From assembly GCA_963778185.1 (NCBI GenBank), contig CAVZTF010000001.1, forward strand, positions 62,001 to 126,000: a DNA stretch of 64,000 nucleotides. The letters run 5' to 3'. The notes beneath the pieces were generated by a model. That model worked only from the letters and a program-made list of their open reading frames with translations, made no database searches and had not been told where the DNA came from. Shown here in pieces: positions 8,076 through 16,451 of this stretch. This DNA comes from RPQJ01 sp963778185 (lineage in GTDB: Bacteria; Pseudomonadota; Gammaproteobacteria; Steroidobacterales; Steroidobacteraceae). A program made the position numbers and the translations under genes. The first letter of the stretch is position 1; the number at the start of each line of letters is the position of its first letter.

Positions 8076-9335
8076 ATGGACCTGGGATTCGAGCGTCGCG
8101 CCTGGACGCTGATCTACCTGTGCCTCGGGATCATCGAGGGCGGCACGGCCGCCGTCATGGTCCGCTCGCTGTTCGGGACGACCGTGCACGGCATCATGGT
8201 CGACCTCGTCGTCGCGCTGGTGACCTCGGCGCCCGCGTGGTCCAACCTCGCCAGTCTCTTTTATGCCCGCCGCGCGCAGGGCCACCCGAAGGTCCAGTTC
8301 CTGCAGCCGCTGCTGTTCGCGATCGCGGGGTGCGTCGGGGCGCTGGCGCTGCTCCCCCGGGGAGGAGCGGGGCTCATTGCGTTCCTGCTCCTCTATTGCG
8401 CGTCCCGCCTGCTGTGGGCCGGCGTCGACACCGTCCGGTCGGTGATCTGGAGCGTCAACTACCCGCGTCACCTGCGCGCGCGAATCACCGGCCGCATCAT
8501 GGTGAACGGCTCGCTCGCGCTGGCGGCCTCGGGGCTCCTGCTCGGCTGGCTGCTGGAGCAGGCAGGGCCCTGGTTCCGCGTCGCGATCGCCGCGGCCGCT
8601 GCCTGCGGCGTGGCCGGCGCAGTGACGTTCCGCCGTTTCCGGGTGCGGCGCGAGCAGCAGCTGCTCGAGTCGGAGCGCTCGCGACTCGCCGAGGGCGCGC
8701 GCTTCGACCTGGCGGGCATCCGCCACCTGCTCGCGAGCGACGCCGGCTTCCGCCACTACATGTTCGCCATGTCGCTGTTCGGGGCCGGGCTGCTGGCGCT
8801 CACGCCGCTCCTGGTCGTTTGCCTCGACGACGTGCTGCGGGTCTCCGAACTGACGCAGGTCGCGGTGACGACCGCGGTGCCGATCCTCGTGATGCCGCTG
8901 GCGATCCAACCCTGGGCGCGCTTCCTGGACCGGCATCACGTGATCGTGTTCCGCTCCGTGCATGGCTGGATAGCGGTCGCGGCGGCTGCGTTGCTCGCCA
9001 CGGCGGTCCTCGCGCGCGCGCCGCTACTGCTGTGGCCCGGTGCGGCCCTGCTCGGCGTCTCGTACGCCGCGGGCAGCCTCGGCTGGTCGCTCGGGCACAA
9101 CGACTTCGCCCCACCCGGCGAGGAGACCCGCTACATGGCGCTGCACGTCACGCTCACGGGTCTGCGCGGCCTGCTTGCGCCGCCGCTCGCAATCGTGGCT
9201 TACCACCTGCTCGAGCGGCTGAGCCCGGGCGCCGGCACCTGGTCGCTGACGCTGCCGGTGGCGCTGGTCATCGCGGGCGCATGGCAGTTCTCGCTCATGC
9301 GCCGCTCTCGTCCGGACGCTGCCCGCCCCGCGTGA
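8076..9335 (+). CDS. MFS-type membrane transporter, substrate unknown
   Basis: This 419-residue integral membrane protein has about ten to twelve hydrophobic segments and a charged central loop (RRFRVRREQQLLESERSRLA) between the two halves, the classic 6+6 MFS arrangement. No substrate-specific motif is recognisable. It follows the aminopeptidase closely (19 nt), which may mean co-transcription, and a peptide or amino-acid substrate would be conceivable, but nothing in the sequence proves that. Confidence 0.75.
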   Translation: MDLGFERRAWTLIYLCLGIIEGGTAAVMVRSLFGTTVHGIMVDLVVALVTSAPAWSNLASLFYARRAQGHPKVQFLQPLLFAIAGCVGALALLPRGGAGLIAFLLLYCASRLLWAGVDTVRSVIWSVNYPRHLRARITGRIMVNGSLALAASGLLLGWLLEQAGPWFRVAIAAAAACGVAGAVTFRRFRVRREQQLLESERSRLAEGARFDLAGIRHLLASDAGFRHYMFAMSLFGAGLLALTPLLVVCLDDVLRVSELTQVAVTTAVPILVMPLAIQPWARFLDRHHVIVFRSVHGWIAVAAAALLATAVLARAPLLLWPGAALLGVSYAAGSLGWSLGHNDFAPPGEETRYMALHVTLTGLRGLLAPPLAIVAYHLLERLSPGAGTWSLTLPVALVIAGAWQFSLMRRSRPDAARPA

Positions 9336-9387
9336 CCCGCGCCCGGCAAAGTCGCAAAATGACAGGCTCACCGAAGGAGTCCCGAGC

Positions 9388-11094
9388 ATGCCCCGCAAGA
9401 AGGTCGACCCGCGCGCCTACTCACGCCTCGTGTTCGACGGCGTCAAGCAGACTCCGAGCCGGGCGATGCTGCGGGCGGTCGGCTACGACGACCGTGACTT
9501 CAAGCGGCCGCAGGTCGGAATCGCCTCGACGTGGAGCAACCTTACGCCCTGCAACATGCACATCGACCGGCTGGCCGACGCGGCGGCGAAGGGCGCCGAC
9601 GCGGCCGGCGGCAAGAGCACCGTGTTCGGCACGATCACCGTGTCCGACGGAATCTCGATGGGCACGCCGGGCATGCGCTATTCGCTCGTGTCGCGCGAGG
9701 TGATCGCCGACTCGATCGAGACGGTGGTGGGAGCGCAGGGCTTCGACGGCCTGGTCGCGATCGGCGGCTGCGACAAGAACATGCCGGGCTGCATGATGGC
9801 GATGGCCCGGCTCGACCGGCCGGCGGTGTTCGTGTACGGCGGCACGATCCGCCCGGGCGAGGAGCGGCGCGACATCGTGTCGGTGTTCGAGGCGGTGGGC
9901 GGTCACGCGAGCGGCGCCGTTTCGGATCGCAAGCTGCGCGAGGTGGAGCGTACCGCGATCCCGGGGCCCGGCAGCTGCGGCGGCATGTACACCGCCAACA
10001 CCATGGCCTCGGCGATCGAGGCGCTCGGCATGAGCCTTGCCAACAGCTCGGCGCAGGAAGCCGTCTCGCGCAACAAGAGGCAGGATGCGGAGCGCGCCGG
10101 CAAGGTGGTGGTGGACCTGATCCGCCGCGGCATCAAGCCGTCCGACATCCTGAGCCCGGAGGCGTTCGAGAACGCCGTCGTCGTCACCATCGCGCTCGGC
10201 GGCTCGACCAACGCCGTGCTGCACCTGCTCGCCATCGCGCACGCCGCCGGCGTGAAGCTCGAGCTCGACGATTTCACGCGCATCGGCGCCCGGGTGCCGG
10301 TGCTCGCGGACCTGAGGCCGAGCGGTCGCTACTCGATGTCCGAATTGATCCGCATTGGCGGCATCCAGCCGCTCATGAAGACCCTGCTCGGCGCCGGGCT
10401 GCTGCACGGCGGCTGCCTGACGGTGACGGGCAGGACGATCGCGCAGAACCTGAAGGGCGTGAAGCCTTACCCGGACCGCCAGGAGATCGTCCGGCCGCTC
10501 GCGAATCCGATCAAGGCCGACAGCCACCTCGTGGTGCTCTACGGCAACCTCGCTCCCGAGGGTGCGGTGGCGAAGATCACCGGCAAGGAGGGGCTCGAGT
10601 TCTCAGGGCGCGCGCGGGTATTCGACGGCGAGGAGGCGACGCTGCAGGCGATCCTCGACGGCACCATCGAGGCCGGCGACGTCATCGTCGTGCGCTACGA
10701 AGGCCCGCGCGGCGGGCCTGGAATGCGCGAAATGCTGAGTCCCACCGCCGCGATCATGGGCAAGGGGCTCGGCGACAAGGTCGCGCTGATCACGGACGGG
10801 CGTTTCTCGGGCGGCAGCCACGGTTTCGTGGTCGGCCACGTGTCGCCGGAGGCGGCGGCCGGCGGCCCGCTGGCGCTGGTGCAGGACGGTGACGCGATCA
10901 GCATCGACGCGACGAAACGCGAGATGAACCTGCACGTCGCGGACGAGGAGCTCGCACGCCGCCGTGCGAGGTGGACCGCGCCGGCGCCATACGCCACGCG
11001 GGGCGTGCTGGCCAAGTACGCGCAGCTGGTGAGCAGCGCTTCGTTCGGCGCGGTGACCGATCGCGGGACCGCCGCGCCAGGACGGCCGAGGTGA
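9388..11094 (+). CDS. ilvD: Dihydroxy-acid dehydratase
   Basis: This Fe-S enzyme dehydrates 2,3-dihydroxy-isovalerate and its methyl homologue to the 2-oxo acids, the third step of branched-chain amino acid synthesis. The 568-residue protein has GGCDKNMPGC (Cys128 and Cys135) and GPGSCGGMYTANTMA (Cys197), the cluster signatures, plus DGRFSGGSHGFVVGHVSPEA near the C-terminus. GGAG lies upstream of the ATG. It sits apart from the ilvC-leu operon on the opposite strand, so its control is separate. Confidence 0.96.
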   Translation: MPRKKVDPRAYSRLVFDGVKQTPSRAMLRAVGYDDRDFKRPQVGIASTWSNLTPCNMHIDRLADAAAKGADAAGGKSTVFGTITVSDGISMGTPGMRYSLVSREVIADSIETVVGAQGFDGLVAIGGCDKNMPGCMMAMARLDRPAVFVYGGTIRPGEERRDIVSVFEAVGGHASGAVSDRKLREVERTAIPGPGSCGGMYTANTMASAIEALGMSLANSSAQEAVSRNKRQDAERAGKVVVDLIRRGIKPSDILSPEAFENAVVVTIALGGSTNAVLHLLAIAHAAGVKLELDDFTRIGARVPVLADLRPSGRYSMSELIRIGGIQPLMKTLLGAGLLHGGCLTVTGRTIAQNLKGVKPYPDRQEIVRPLANPIKADSHLVVLYGNLAPEGAVAKITGKEGLEFSGRARVFDGEEATLQAILDGTIEAGDVIVVRYEGPRGGPGMREMLSPTAAIMGKGLGDKVALITDGRFSGGSHGFVVGHVSPEAAAGGPLALVQDGDAISIDATKREMNLHVADEELARRRARWTAPAPYATRGVLAKYAQLVSSASFGAVTDRGTAAPGRPR

Positions 11095-11117
11095 CCGCCG
11101 CCGCACGCTTTTTGCTA

Positions 11118-11146
11118 TTGAGTTGAACGGGCTGGGTGGTTAAAGT
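11118..11146 (+). promoter_or_regulatory. Probable sigma-70 promoter of tonB-exbBD
   Basis: TTGAGT (11118-11123) and TAAAGT (11141-11146) are separated by 17 nt. The predicted leader of about 115 nt contains an 8-bp hairpin (GCCCGCAG near 11151 with CTGCGGGC near 11171). No Fur-box palindrome is obvious. Confidence 0.45.
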
Positions 11147-11267
11147 TCGCGCCCGCAGGAGGGGTTGCGGCTGCGGGCGGGCTCTTGTACTGTCGGCAGC
11201 CCCGGTTGGCTATCGCTAGGCTCCGGGCACTTGCGTTGAAAAAAAACCCCGTGGCGACGGAGGGGAT

Positions 11268-11924
11268 GTGGCGTACACGTATTCAATCGACGATCCGGCG
11301 AAGAACAGCAAGCGAACGCTCGCGTTCGTGCTCGTCGTCCTGCTCCACATGGGGTTCTTCTGGGTGCTGGCGTCGGGCCTGGGTGCCAAGATCGTCGAAG
11401 TCGTGGTGGGCCCCGTCGAGACCAAGATCATCGACGAGCTCCCGGACGAGGACAAGGAGCCGCCGCCGCCGCCGCCAGACATCGAGACGCCGCCGCCCTA
11501 CGTGCCGCCGCCGGAAATCTCGATCGACGTCCCGGTCGACAGCGGGCCGACCACCGCCATCAGCAACGTGACGACCGAGCGACCGGTCGCCGCGCCGCCG
11601 CCGCCGGCACCGAAGCCGGTCGAGAAGGCGGTCGTCAAGAGCCCGCCGTCCACCCAGGGCCGCGGCGCTCGCACTCCATTGCCCGAGTATCCGCCGGCGT
11701 CGCGCCGCGCGGGCGAGGCCGGCACCGTCACCCTGCGCGCCTACGTCGGTGCGGACGGCCGCTGCAGCCAGGTCGAAGTGGTAAAGAGCAGCGGCTTCGA
11801 CAAGCTCGACGAGGCCGCGGTCCGCGAGGTGCAGCGCAATTGGCGCTTCGTCCCCGGCAAGGAGGACGGCAAGCCCGTCGCCATGTGGCACACCTTCGCC
11901 GTGACGTTCCGCCTGACTGACTGA
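11268..11924 (+). CDS. tonB: TonB-family energy transducer
   Basis: This inner-membrane-anchored, periplasm-spanning protein passes proton-motive force from ExbB/ExbD to outer-membrane receptors. The start is GTG at 11268, set by the strong GGAGGGG before it. The 218-residue protein has a cytoplasmic stub, one membrane segment near residues 17-37 (TLAFVLVVLLHMGFFWVL), and a proline-rich spacer (PPPPPPDIETPPPYVPPPE). It ends in a C-terminal TonB domain with LPEYPPASRRAGEAGTVTL and the end VTFRLTD. The S-x3-H in the membrane helix is replaced by an H alone (LLHMGF). Confidence 0.93.
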   Translation: MAYTYSIDDPAKNSKRTLAFVLVVLLHMGFFWVLASGLGAKIVEVVVGPVETKIIDELPDEDKEPPPPPPDIETPPPYVPPPEISIDVPVDSGPTTAISNVTTERPVAAPPPPAPKPVEKAVVKSPPSTQGRGARTPLPEYPPASRRAGEAGTVTLRAYVGADGRCSQVEVVKSSGFDKLDEAAVREVQRNWRFVPGKEDGKPVAMWHTFAVTFRLTD

Positions 11925-11997
11925 CGCGCCGGCTCCGCACGCCGCCGTTCGAGCAAGCCCAGACACTGCAACCGATTCGTTAAAGGAAGAGAGTTCC

Positions 11998-12723
11998 ATG
12001 GCCACTGAAACCGTCTCCGTCGACAACCCGTACGGCATCCAGGCAATGTGGGCGCAAGGCGACTACGTCACCAAGGGCGTGCTGGTCCTGCTGGTCCTCA
12101 TGTCCGCCTACTCCTGGTTCATCATCTTCACCAAGTGGTGGGAGCAGCGCCGGCTGCTGAAGCAGGCGCACGAGGCCGAGAAGGCGTTCTGGGCCGCGGA
12201 CAACATCAAGAGCGGGCTCGGCAAGCTCACGGGCAAGGGCAACATCTTCAAGGCGATCGCCGCGGAAGCCATCGACGCCGCCGAGCACCACGACTCGCGC
12301 CTGACGCAGCAGGTCCCGCTGCACGAGTGGATCGACAACGTGATCGCCCGCGGCGTCGCGCGCATCAGCAGTGCCCTGCAGACCGCGCTGCCGTTCCTGG
12401 CGACCACCGGTTCGACCGCCCCGTTCATCGGGCTGTTCGGCACCGTGTGGGGCATCTACCACGCGCTCGTGTCGATCGGTGTCGCCGGCCAGGCGAGCAT
12501 CGACAAGGTGGCCGGCCCGGTCGGCGAGGCGCTGATCATGACGGCCGTCGGCCTCGCGGTCGCGGTGCCCGCGGTGCTCGGCTACAACTACCTGCTGGGC
12601 CGCAACAAGCAGATCATGGAGCGGGTCAAGCTGTTCTCGGCCGACCTCGAGCAGGTGATCGTGAGCGGCTCGCGCATCGAGGGCGCCGGCGCGAAGGTCA
12701 TCTCCGGCGGTCCCAAGAAGTAG
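11998..12723 (+). CDS. exbB: ExbB/TolQ/MotA-family proton channel protein
   Basis: This is the pentameric proton-channel scaffold for TonB. The 241-residue protein has three membrane segments: near residues 25-42 (VLVLLVLMSAYSWFIIF), near 130-160 (LPFLATTGSTAPFIGLFGTV) and near 178-200 (LIMTAVGLAVAVPAVLGYNY). The conserved TGSTAPFIGLFGTVWGI and VGEALIMTAVGLAVAVPA blocks are typical. AAAGGAAGAG precedes the ATG. It lies 73 nt after tonB and 30 nt before the first exbD. Confidence 0.95.
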   Translation: MATETVSVDNPYGIQAMWAQGDYVTKGVLVLLVLMSAYSWFIIFTKWWEQRRLLKQAHEAEKAFWAADNIKSGLGKLTGKGNIFKAIAAEAIDAAEHHDSRLTQQVPLHEWIDNVIARGVARISSALQTALPFLATTGSTAPFIGLFGTVWGIYHALVSIGVAGQASIDKVAGPVGEALIMTAVGLAVAVPAVLGYNYLLGRNKQIMERVKLFSADLEQVIVSGSRIEGAGAKVISGGPKK

Positions 12724-12753
12724 TCCGGTCGCGAGCCGCCGGAGGCAGGCACC

Positions 12754-13185
12754 ATGAGCATGTCGATAGCTGACGCGGGCGACGACGAGAAGTCGATCTC
12801 GGAAATCAACGTCACTCCCCTCGTGGACGTGATGCTGGTGCTGCTGATCATCTTCCTGATCACCATCCCGGTGATCACGCAGTCGGTCAAGGTGGAACTG
12901 CCGAAGGCGGCCAACATCCCGACCCAGACCAAGCCGGAAAACGTCAACATCGCCGTGGACGCCGATGGCAACGTGTTCTGGAACACGGCGCTGGTCCCGA
13001 CGCAGGACGCGTTGCTCGAGCGGATCAAGTCCGTGGCGGTGCTGGATCCGCAGCCCGAGATCCACCTGCGTGGCGACAAGAAGACGAAGTACGAGTTCAT
13101 CGGCCGCGTCATCGTGCTGTGCCAGCGCGGCGGCATCCAGAAGGTCGGCTTCATCACCGAGCCCGACCGCGGCCTGGCGCGCTGA
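12754..13185 (+). CDS. exbD: ExbD/TolR-family biopolymer transport protein (first copy)
   Basis: This protein is a proton-carrying partner of ExbB. The 143-residue protein starts with a cytoplasmic tail ending EINVTPLVDVMLVLLIIFLI; the Asp in LVDVML is the conserved protonatable residue of the single membrane helix. The periplasmic part contains PEIHLRGDKKTKYEFIGRVI. GGAGG precedes the ATG. It is adjacent to a second, divergent exbD. Confidence 0.95.
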   Translation: MSMSIADAGDDEKSISEINVTPLVDVMLVLLIIFLITIPVITQSVKVELPKAANIPTQTKPENVNIAVDADGNVFWNTALVPTQDALLERIKSVAVLDPQPEIHLRGDKKTKYEFIGRVIVLCQRGGIQKVGFITEPDRGLAR

Positions 13186-13209
13186 CGGCCACCTCCGGGA
13201 GTTATTCGA

Positions 13210-13629
13210 ATGTCAATGACTACAGGTGGCGTCGGCGAGGCCGAGCCGATGATGGACATCAACATGACCCCGTTGATCGACGTCCTCCTCGTGCTGCTGG
13301 TCATGTTCATCATCACCATCCCGGTGATGACGCACGCGGTGAAGCTGGACATGCCGCGGGCGTCGAACGCGCCCTCGCTGGCCGAGCCGGTGATCATCCA
13401 GCTCGAGATCGACTTCGACGGGACCGTGCTGTGGAACGGCAATCCCGTGCCGGATTTCGACACGCTGGACGCGTACTTCCACCGCGAGGCCGTCAACGAC
13501 CCGCAGCCGGAACTGCACATCCGCCCGAGCAAGCGCGCCGACTACGACGTCGTCGCGCGCGTGCTCGCGTCGGCCCAGCGCAACGGGATGCGCAAGATCG
13601 GCTTCGTGGGCAACGAGCAGTTCATGTGA
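13210..13629 (+). CDS. exbD: ExbD/TolR-family biopolymer transport protein (second copy)
   Basis: This is a second ExbD of 139 residues. Its membrane helix reads NMTPLIDVLLVLLVMFIITI, with the conserved Asp. The periplasmic domain (PELHIRPSKRADYDVVARVL) aligns with the first copy but differs clearly, so the two probably form a hetero-dimer or serve different roles. Tandem exbD genes are common in TonB clusters that also carry a TPR gene. Confidence 0.94.
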   Translation: MSMTTGGVGEAEPMMDINMTPLIDVLLVLLVMFIITIPVMTHAVKLDMPRASNAPSLAEPVIIQLEIDFDGTVLWNGNPVPDFDTLDAYFHREAVNDPQPELHIRPSKRADYDVVARVLASAQRNGMRKIGFVGNEQFM

Positions 13630-13679
13630 ACCCGGCCGTGCTCCCCGGGCGGGAGCGCCGGCCGACTGGAAATCATGGG

Positions 13680-13713
13680 AGCTGCCGGAACTAACAAGTC
13701 CGGCAGCTTTCTC
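13680..13713 (+). terminator. Probable terminator after exbD
   Basis: A perfect 10-bp stem (13680-13689 with 13699-13708, 9-nt loop) is followed by UUUCU. The short U tract makes termination likely but perhaps incomplete, so some readthrough into the TPR gene is possible. Confidence 0.6.
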
Positions 13714-13751
13714 ACAAGTGGGGCCCCCATACGCCCCGAGTGAGGCGACTG

Positions 13752-14967
13752 ATGAGGAAAGCGACGTTCGTCCTGAGCGCCAGCCTGGCGTTCTTCGGTG
13801 TGGCCGGAACCGCGGCCGGGCTGCTCGTTCCGGCGGTGGCGGTGGCGCAGCAGAAGGTCGGCGTCAACGTTGGCAAGCACCTCAAGACCGCCCAGGAAGC
13901 CATCCAGAAGAAGCGCTGGGATGCCGCGCTGGCCGCCATCAAGCAGGCCCAGGCGGTCGATTCGAAGACGGCCTTCGAGTCCTACAAGATCAACGAGCTG
14001 CTGTGGTACGTCTACCTGCAGCAGGGCCGCAACGCCGATGCGGCGCGGCTGCTCGAGCAGCAGATGGCTTCCGGCCAGATGCCTGGCGGGGAGAAGGTGC
14101 AGCGGACCAAGACGCTGGCGCAGCTCTACTTCCGTGCCGGCTCGTACGGCAAGGCGATCCAGGCCGCCAACCAGTACCTGAAGTCCGTGCCCGGCGACGG
14201 CGAGATGCAACTGCTCGTCGCCAACGGGTATTACCAGCAGAAGGACTACAAGAACGCGATCACCGCCGCCGAGCGCCTGCTCAAGGGCAGCCAGCGGCCG
14301 AGCGAAGACCTCCTGCAGCTGGTCCTGCGCAGCAACTACGAGATCAAGGACCAGGCCGGCACCGCCAAGGCGCTGGAGCAGCTTCTCAAGTACTACCCGA
14401 GCCCGGAGACGTGGGACCGCCTGCTCGACGGGTACCTGTCCGTGGCCAAGCACGACCACGAGCTGCTGGCGCTCTACCGGCTTGCGGAGGACGTGGGCAC
14501 GCTGACCAAGGCCCGGCAGTACACGGACATGTCGCAGGCGCTCGTCGTCGGCGGCTATGCGATCGAGGGGCAGCGCATCATCGAGAAGGGTCTCGCGGCC
14601 AACCTGTTCCAGGGCGCCGAGCAGGGTCGCGCACAGCGTACGCTGGAGGCCGCCAAGCGCCGGGCCGACACCGAGCGCCAGGCGCTGGCCAAGGCGCCTG
14701 CGACCCTGGCCGCCGCGAAGACGGGCGAAGACATGTACAAGGTCGGCCAGCTCTATCTTCAGCGCCGGCGACTATGCCAACGCGGCGGATGCCCTGCGCA
14801 AGAGCATCGCCAGGGGCGGGGCGGGCGACATCGACAACGCCCACATGACGCTCGGCGTCGCGCTCGTGCGGCAGGGCAAGATTGCCGAGGCCGCCAAGGC
14901 GTTCGACGGGATCAAGGACCCGCAGTTCGCCGAGGTCGGTCGCCTCTGGAAACTCCGGGCGCGTTGA
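13752..14967 (+). CDS. Secreted TPR-repeat protein, frameshifted near residue 335
   Basis: This is a periplasmic helical-repeat protein with signal peptide MRKATFVLSASLAFFGVAG and repeated two-helix units (GQLY..AGDY-type, LQRALA-like). ATG 13752 is preferred over the GTG at 13740 because GAGG lies 6 nt before it. The frame breaks near 14753-14758. Frame one runs on into an unrelated arginine-rich tail, whereas the frame displaced by one nucleotide resumes FSAGDYANAADALRKSIARG and ends GRLWKLRAR at 14967. The minus-strand paralogue at 14992 has the matching continuous sequence (FFSVGDYAKAANAIQKG), which shows that the ancestral frame crossed this point. One extra base explains it. Its place behind tonB-exbBD suggests a role in the TonB complex, as in other TPR-bearing TonB clusters. 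Confidence 0.75.
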
Positions 14968-14991
14968 GCCCGGGGTGCCCTCGCGCGCCGG

Positions 14992-16266
14992 TCAGCCCGT
15001 CGGCGCCGGTGCGGGTGCGGCCGGCGCTGCTGGCAACGCCTGGGTGTCGAGATGGAGCTTCCAGAGCTTCGCGATCTCGACCAGCTTGGGGTCCTTGATC
15101 GCGTCGAAGGCAGCCCTCGCTTCGGCAGACTTGCCGGAGCGCGCCTGCGCGATGCCCAGCAGGGCGTTGGCGTCCTCCACATCGACGACGCCGCCCTTGG
15201 CCAGGCCCTTCTGGATCGCATTCGCGGCCTTCGCGTAGTCGCCGACGCTGAAGAACAGCTTGCCCATGGCCACCATTTCATTGCCGGTCTTCGCGGCGGC
15301 GAGCGCCTTGTCCGCGCCTGGCAGTTCCTTGCTGTCGGCGTCCGCGCCGGCCCTGGCACGAGCGAGGTCGGCCTGCGCGCGGGTCTTCGCCTCGCCGGTG
15401 AATACGTTCGCCGCGAGCCCTCGCTCCAGGACCTGCTTGGACTCGGTCGGGTAACCGGCCGTGATGAGAGTACTCGCCATCTCGGAGTACTCGTCGGCCT
15501 TGTCGAGCGTGCGGGTGTCGTCGATCAGCCGGTAAAGGGCGCGCATCTCGCGGTCGCCCTTGGTCTGGTAGAGCTGGTTGGTGAGCAGGTCTTCCCAGTA
15601 CTTGGGCTGCGGGTAATGGCGAACCAGCGCCTCGAGCGACTGCACCGTCGCCGGGCGGTCATTGAGTTCGTAGTTGCTGCGCAGGCCGAGCATCAGCATC
15701 TGCTCGCTGGGCTTCGCGGTGCCAGCGGTGGCTTTCTGCACGAAAGCCCGTGTGCCGGCGTAGTCCTTCTTCATCAGGTAGGACTGCGCGACCAGCACAC
15801 TGATGTCCTCGTCGCCCGGAGTACCCTCGAGGTACTGCGTACCGAACTGGATGGCCTTGCCGTAGTCCTGGACCTGGTAATTCAGCTGCGCGAGGGCCCT
15901 CAGCCGCTGCGGAGCGGCGGCTGGGTCCACGAATCCGGCCGCCACGGCACGCTCGAGGGCCGCGGCGGATCCTGCGTAATCCTTTTTCTGCAGCAGGACG
16001 TACCAGCCGATTTCGTCGACCATGAAGGCCTCGTACGGCGTCTTGGGCTCGACGGCGCGCGCCTCGACGAGGGCCGCAGCGGCCTCGTCCCAGTTCTTGG
16101 CATTCATCGCGTCCTGGGCGGCCTTCAGCGGCTTCACGATCTTGGCACCCAGCTTGTTGGCCGGCTGTGCCGCCACGGCCACCGCGGGAGCCAGCGTGCC
16201 GCCGGCGACGGTCACCAGACCGGCTGCGGCAAGCGCAGCCATCAGAACCAGGTTTCTCTTCTTCAT
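14992..16266 (-). CDS. Secreted TPR-repeat protein, intact paralogue
   Basis: This 424-residue protein has signal peptide MKKRNLVLMAALAAAGLVTV followed by TPR-like pairs (ALAQLNYQVQDYGKAIQFG, DEDISVLVAQSYLMKKDYAG) and a proline-alanine C-terminus (LPAAPAAPAPAPTG). It is clearly homologous along its length to the protein encoded convergently at 13752, only 24 nt away stop to stop. I chose the start at 16266, which has GAGGA before it; a farther ATG at 16308 overlaps the -10 element TAGAAT (16312-16307). It is probably a periplasmic scaffold related to the adjacent TonB system. Confidence 0.88.
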   Translation of the reverse strand: MKKRNLVLMAALAAAGLVTVAGGTLAPAVAVAAQPANKLGAKIVKPLKAAQDAMNAKNWDEAAAALVEARAVEPKTPYEAFMVDEIGWYVLLQKKDYAGSAAALERAVAAGFVDPAAAPQRLRALAQLNYQVQDYGKAIQFGTQYLEGTPGDEDISVLVAQSYLMKKDYAGTRAFVQKATAGTAKPSEQMLMLGLRSNYELNDRPATVQSLEALVRHYPQPKYWEDLLTNQLYQTKGDREMRALYRLIDDTRTLDKADEYSEMASTLITAGYPTESKQVLERGLAANVFTGEAKTRAQADLARARAGADADSKELPGADKALAAAKTGNEMVAMGKLFFSVGDYAKAANAIQKGLAKGGVVDVEDANALLGIAQARSGKSAEARAAFDAIKDPKLVEIAKLWKLHLDTQALPAAPAAPAPAPTG

Positions 16267-16451
16267 CGTCTTCCTCGCAAGCCTGTCCAGGGGCCGGTAT
16301 CCGCGCATTCTACCTGTTTGGCATTCCGCAACCCGAATCGACCGACATTGCGGACAGCCGTGAGACCGTGGCGGGTCGGCCGGGTTCCCGTGCCGGCCCT
16401 CGCGAGCTGGTAAAGTTACGCCCTCGAACTTCTTCTCGAAGGGTGGACCCG

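Noticed and set aside
16266..16312. Upstream ATG at 16308 as start of the minus-strand TPR gene
   Set aside because: It overlaps the TAGAAT -10 element and would put a non-signal-like stretch before an obvious signal peptide that has its own GAGGA site.
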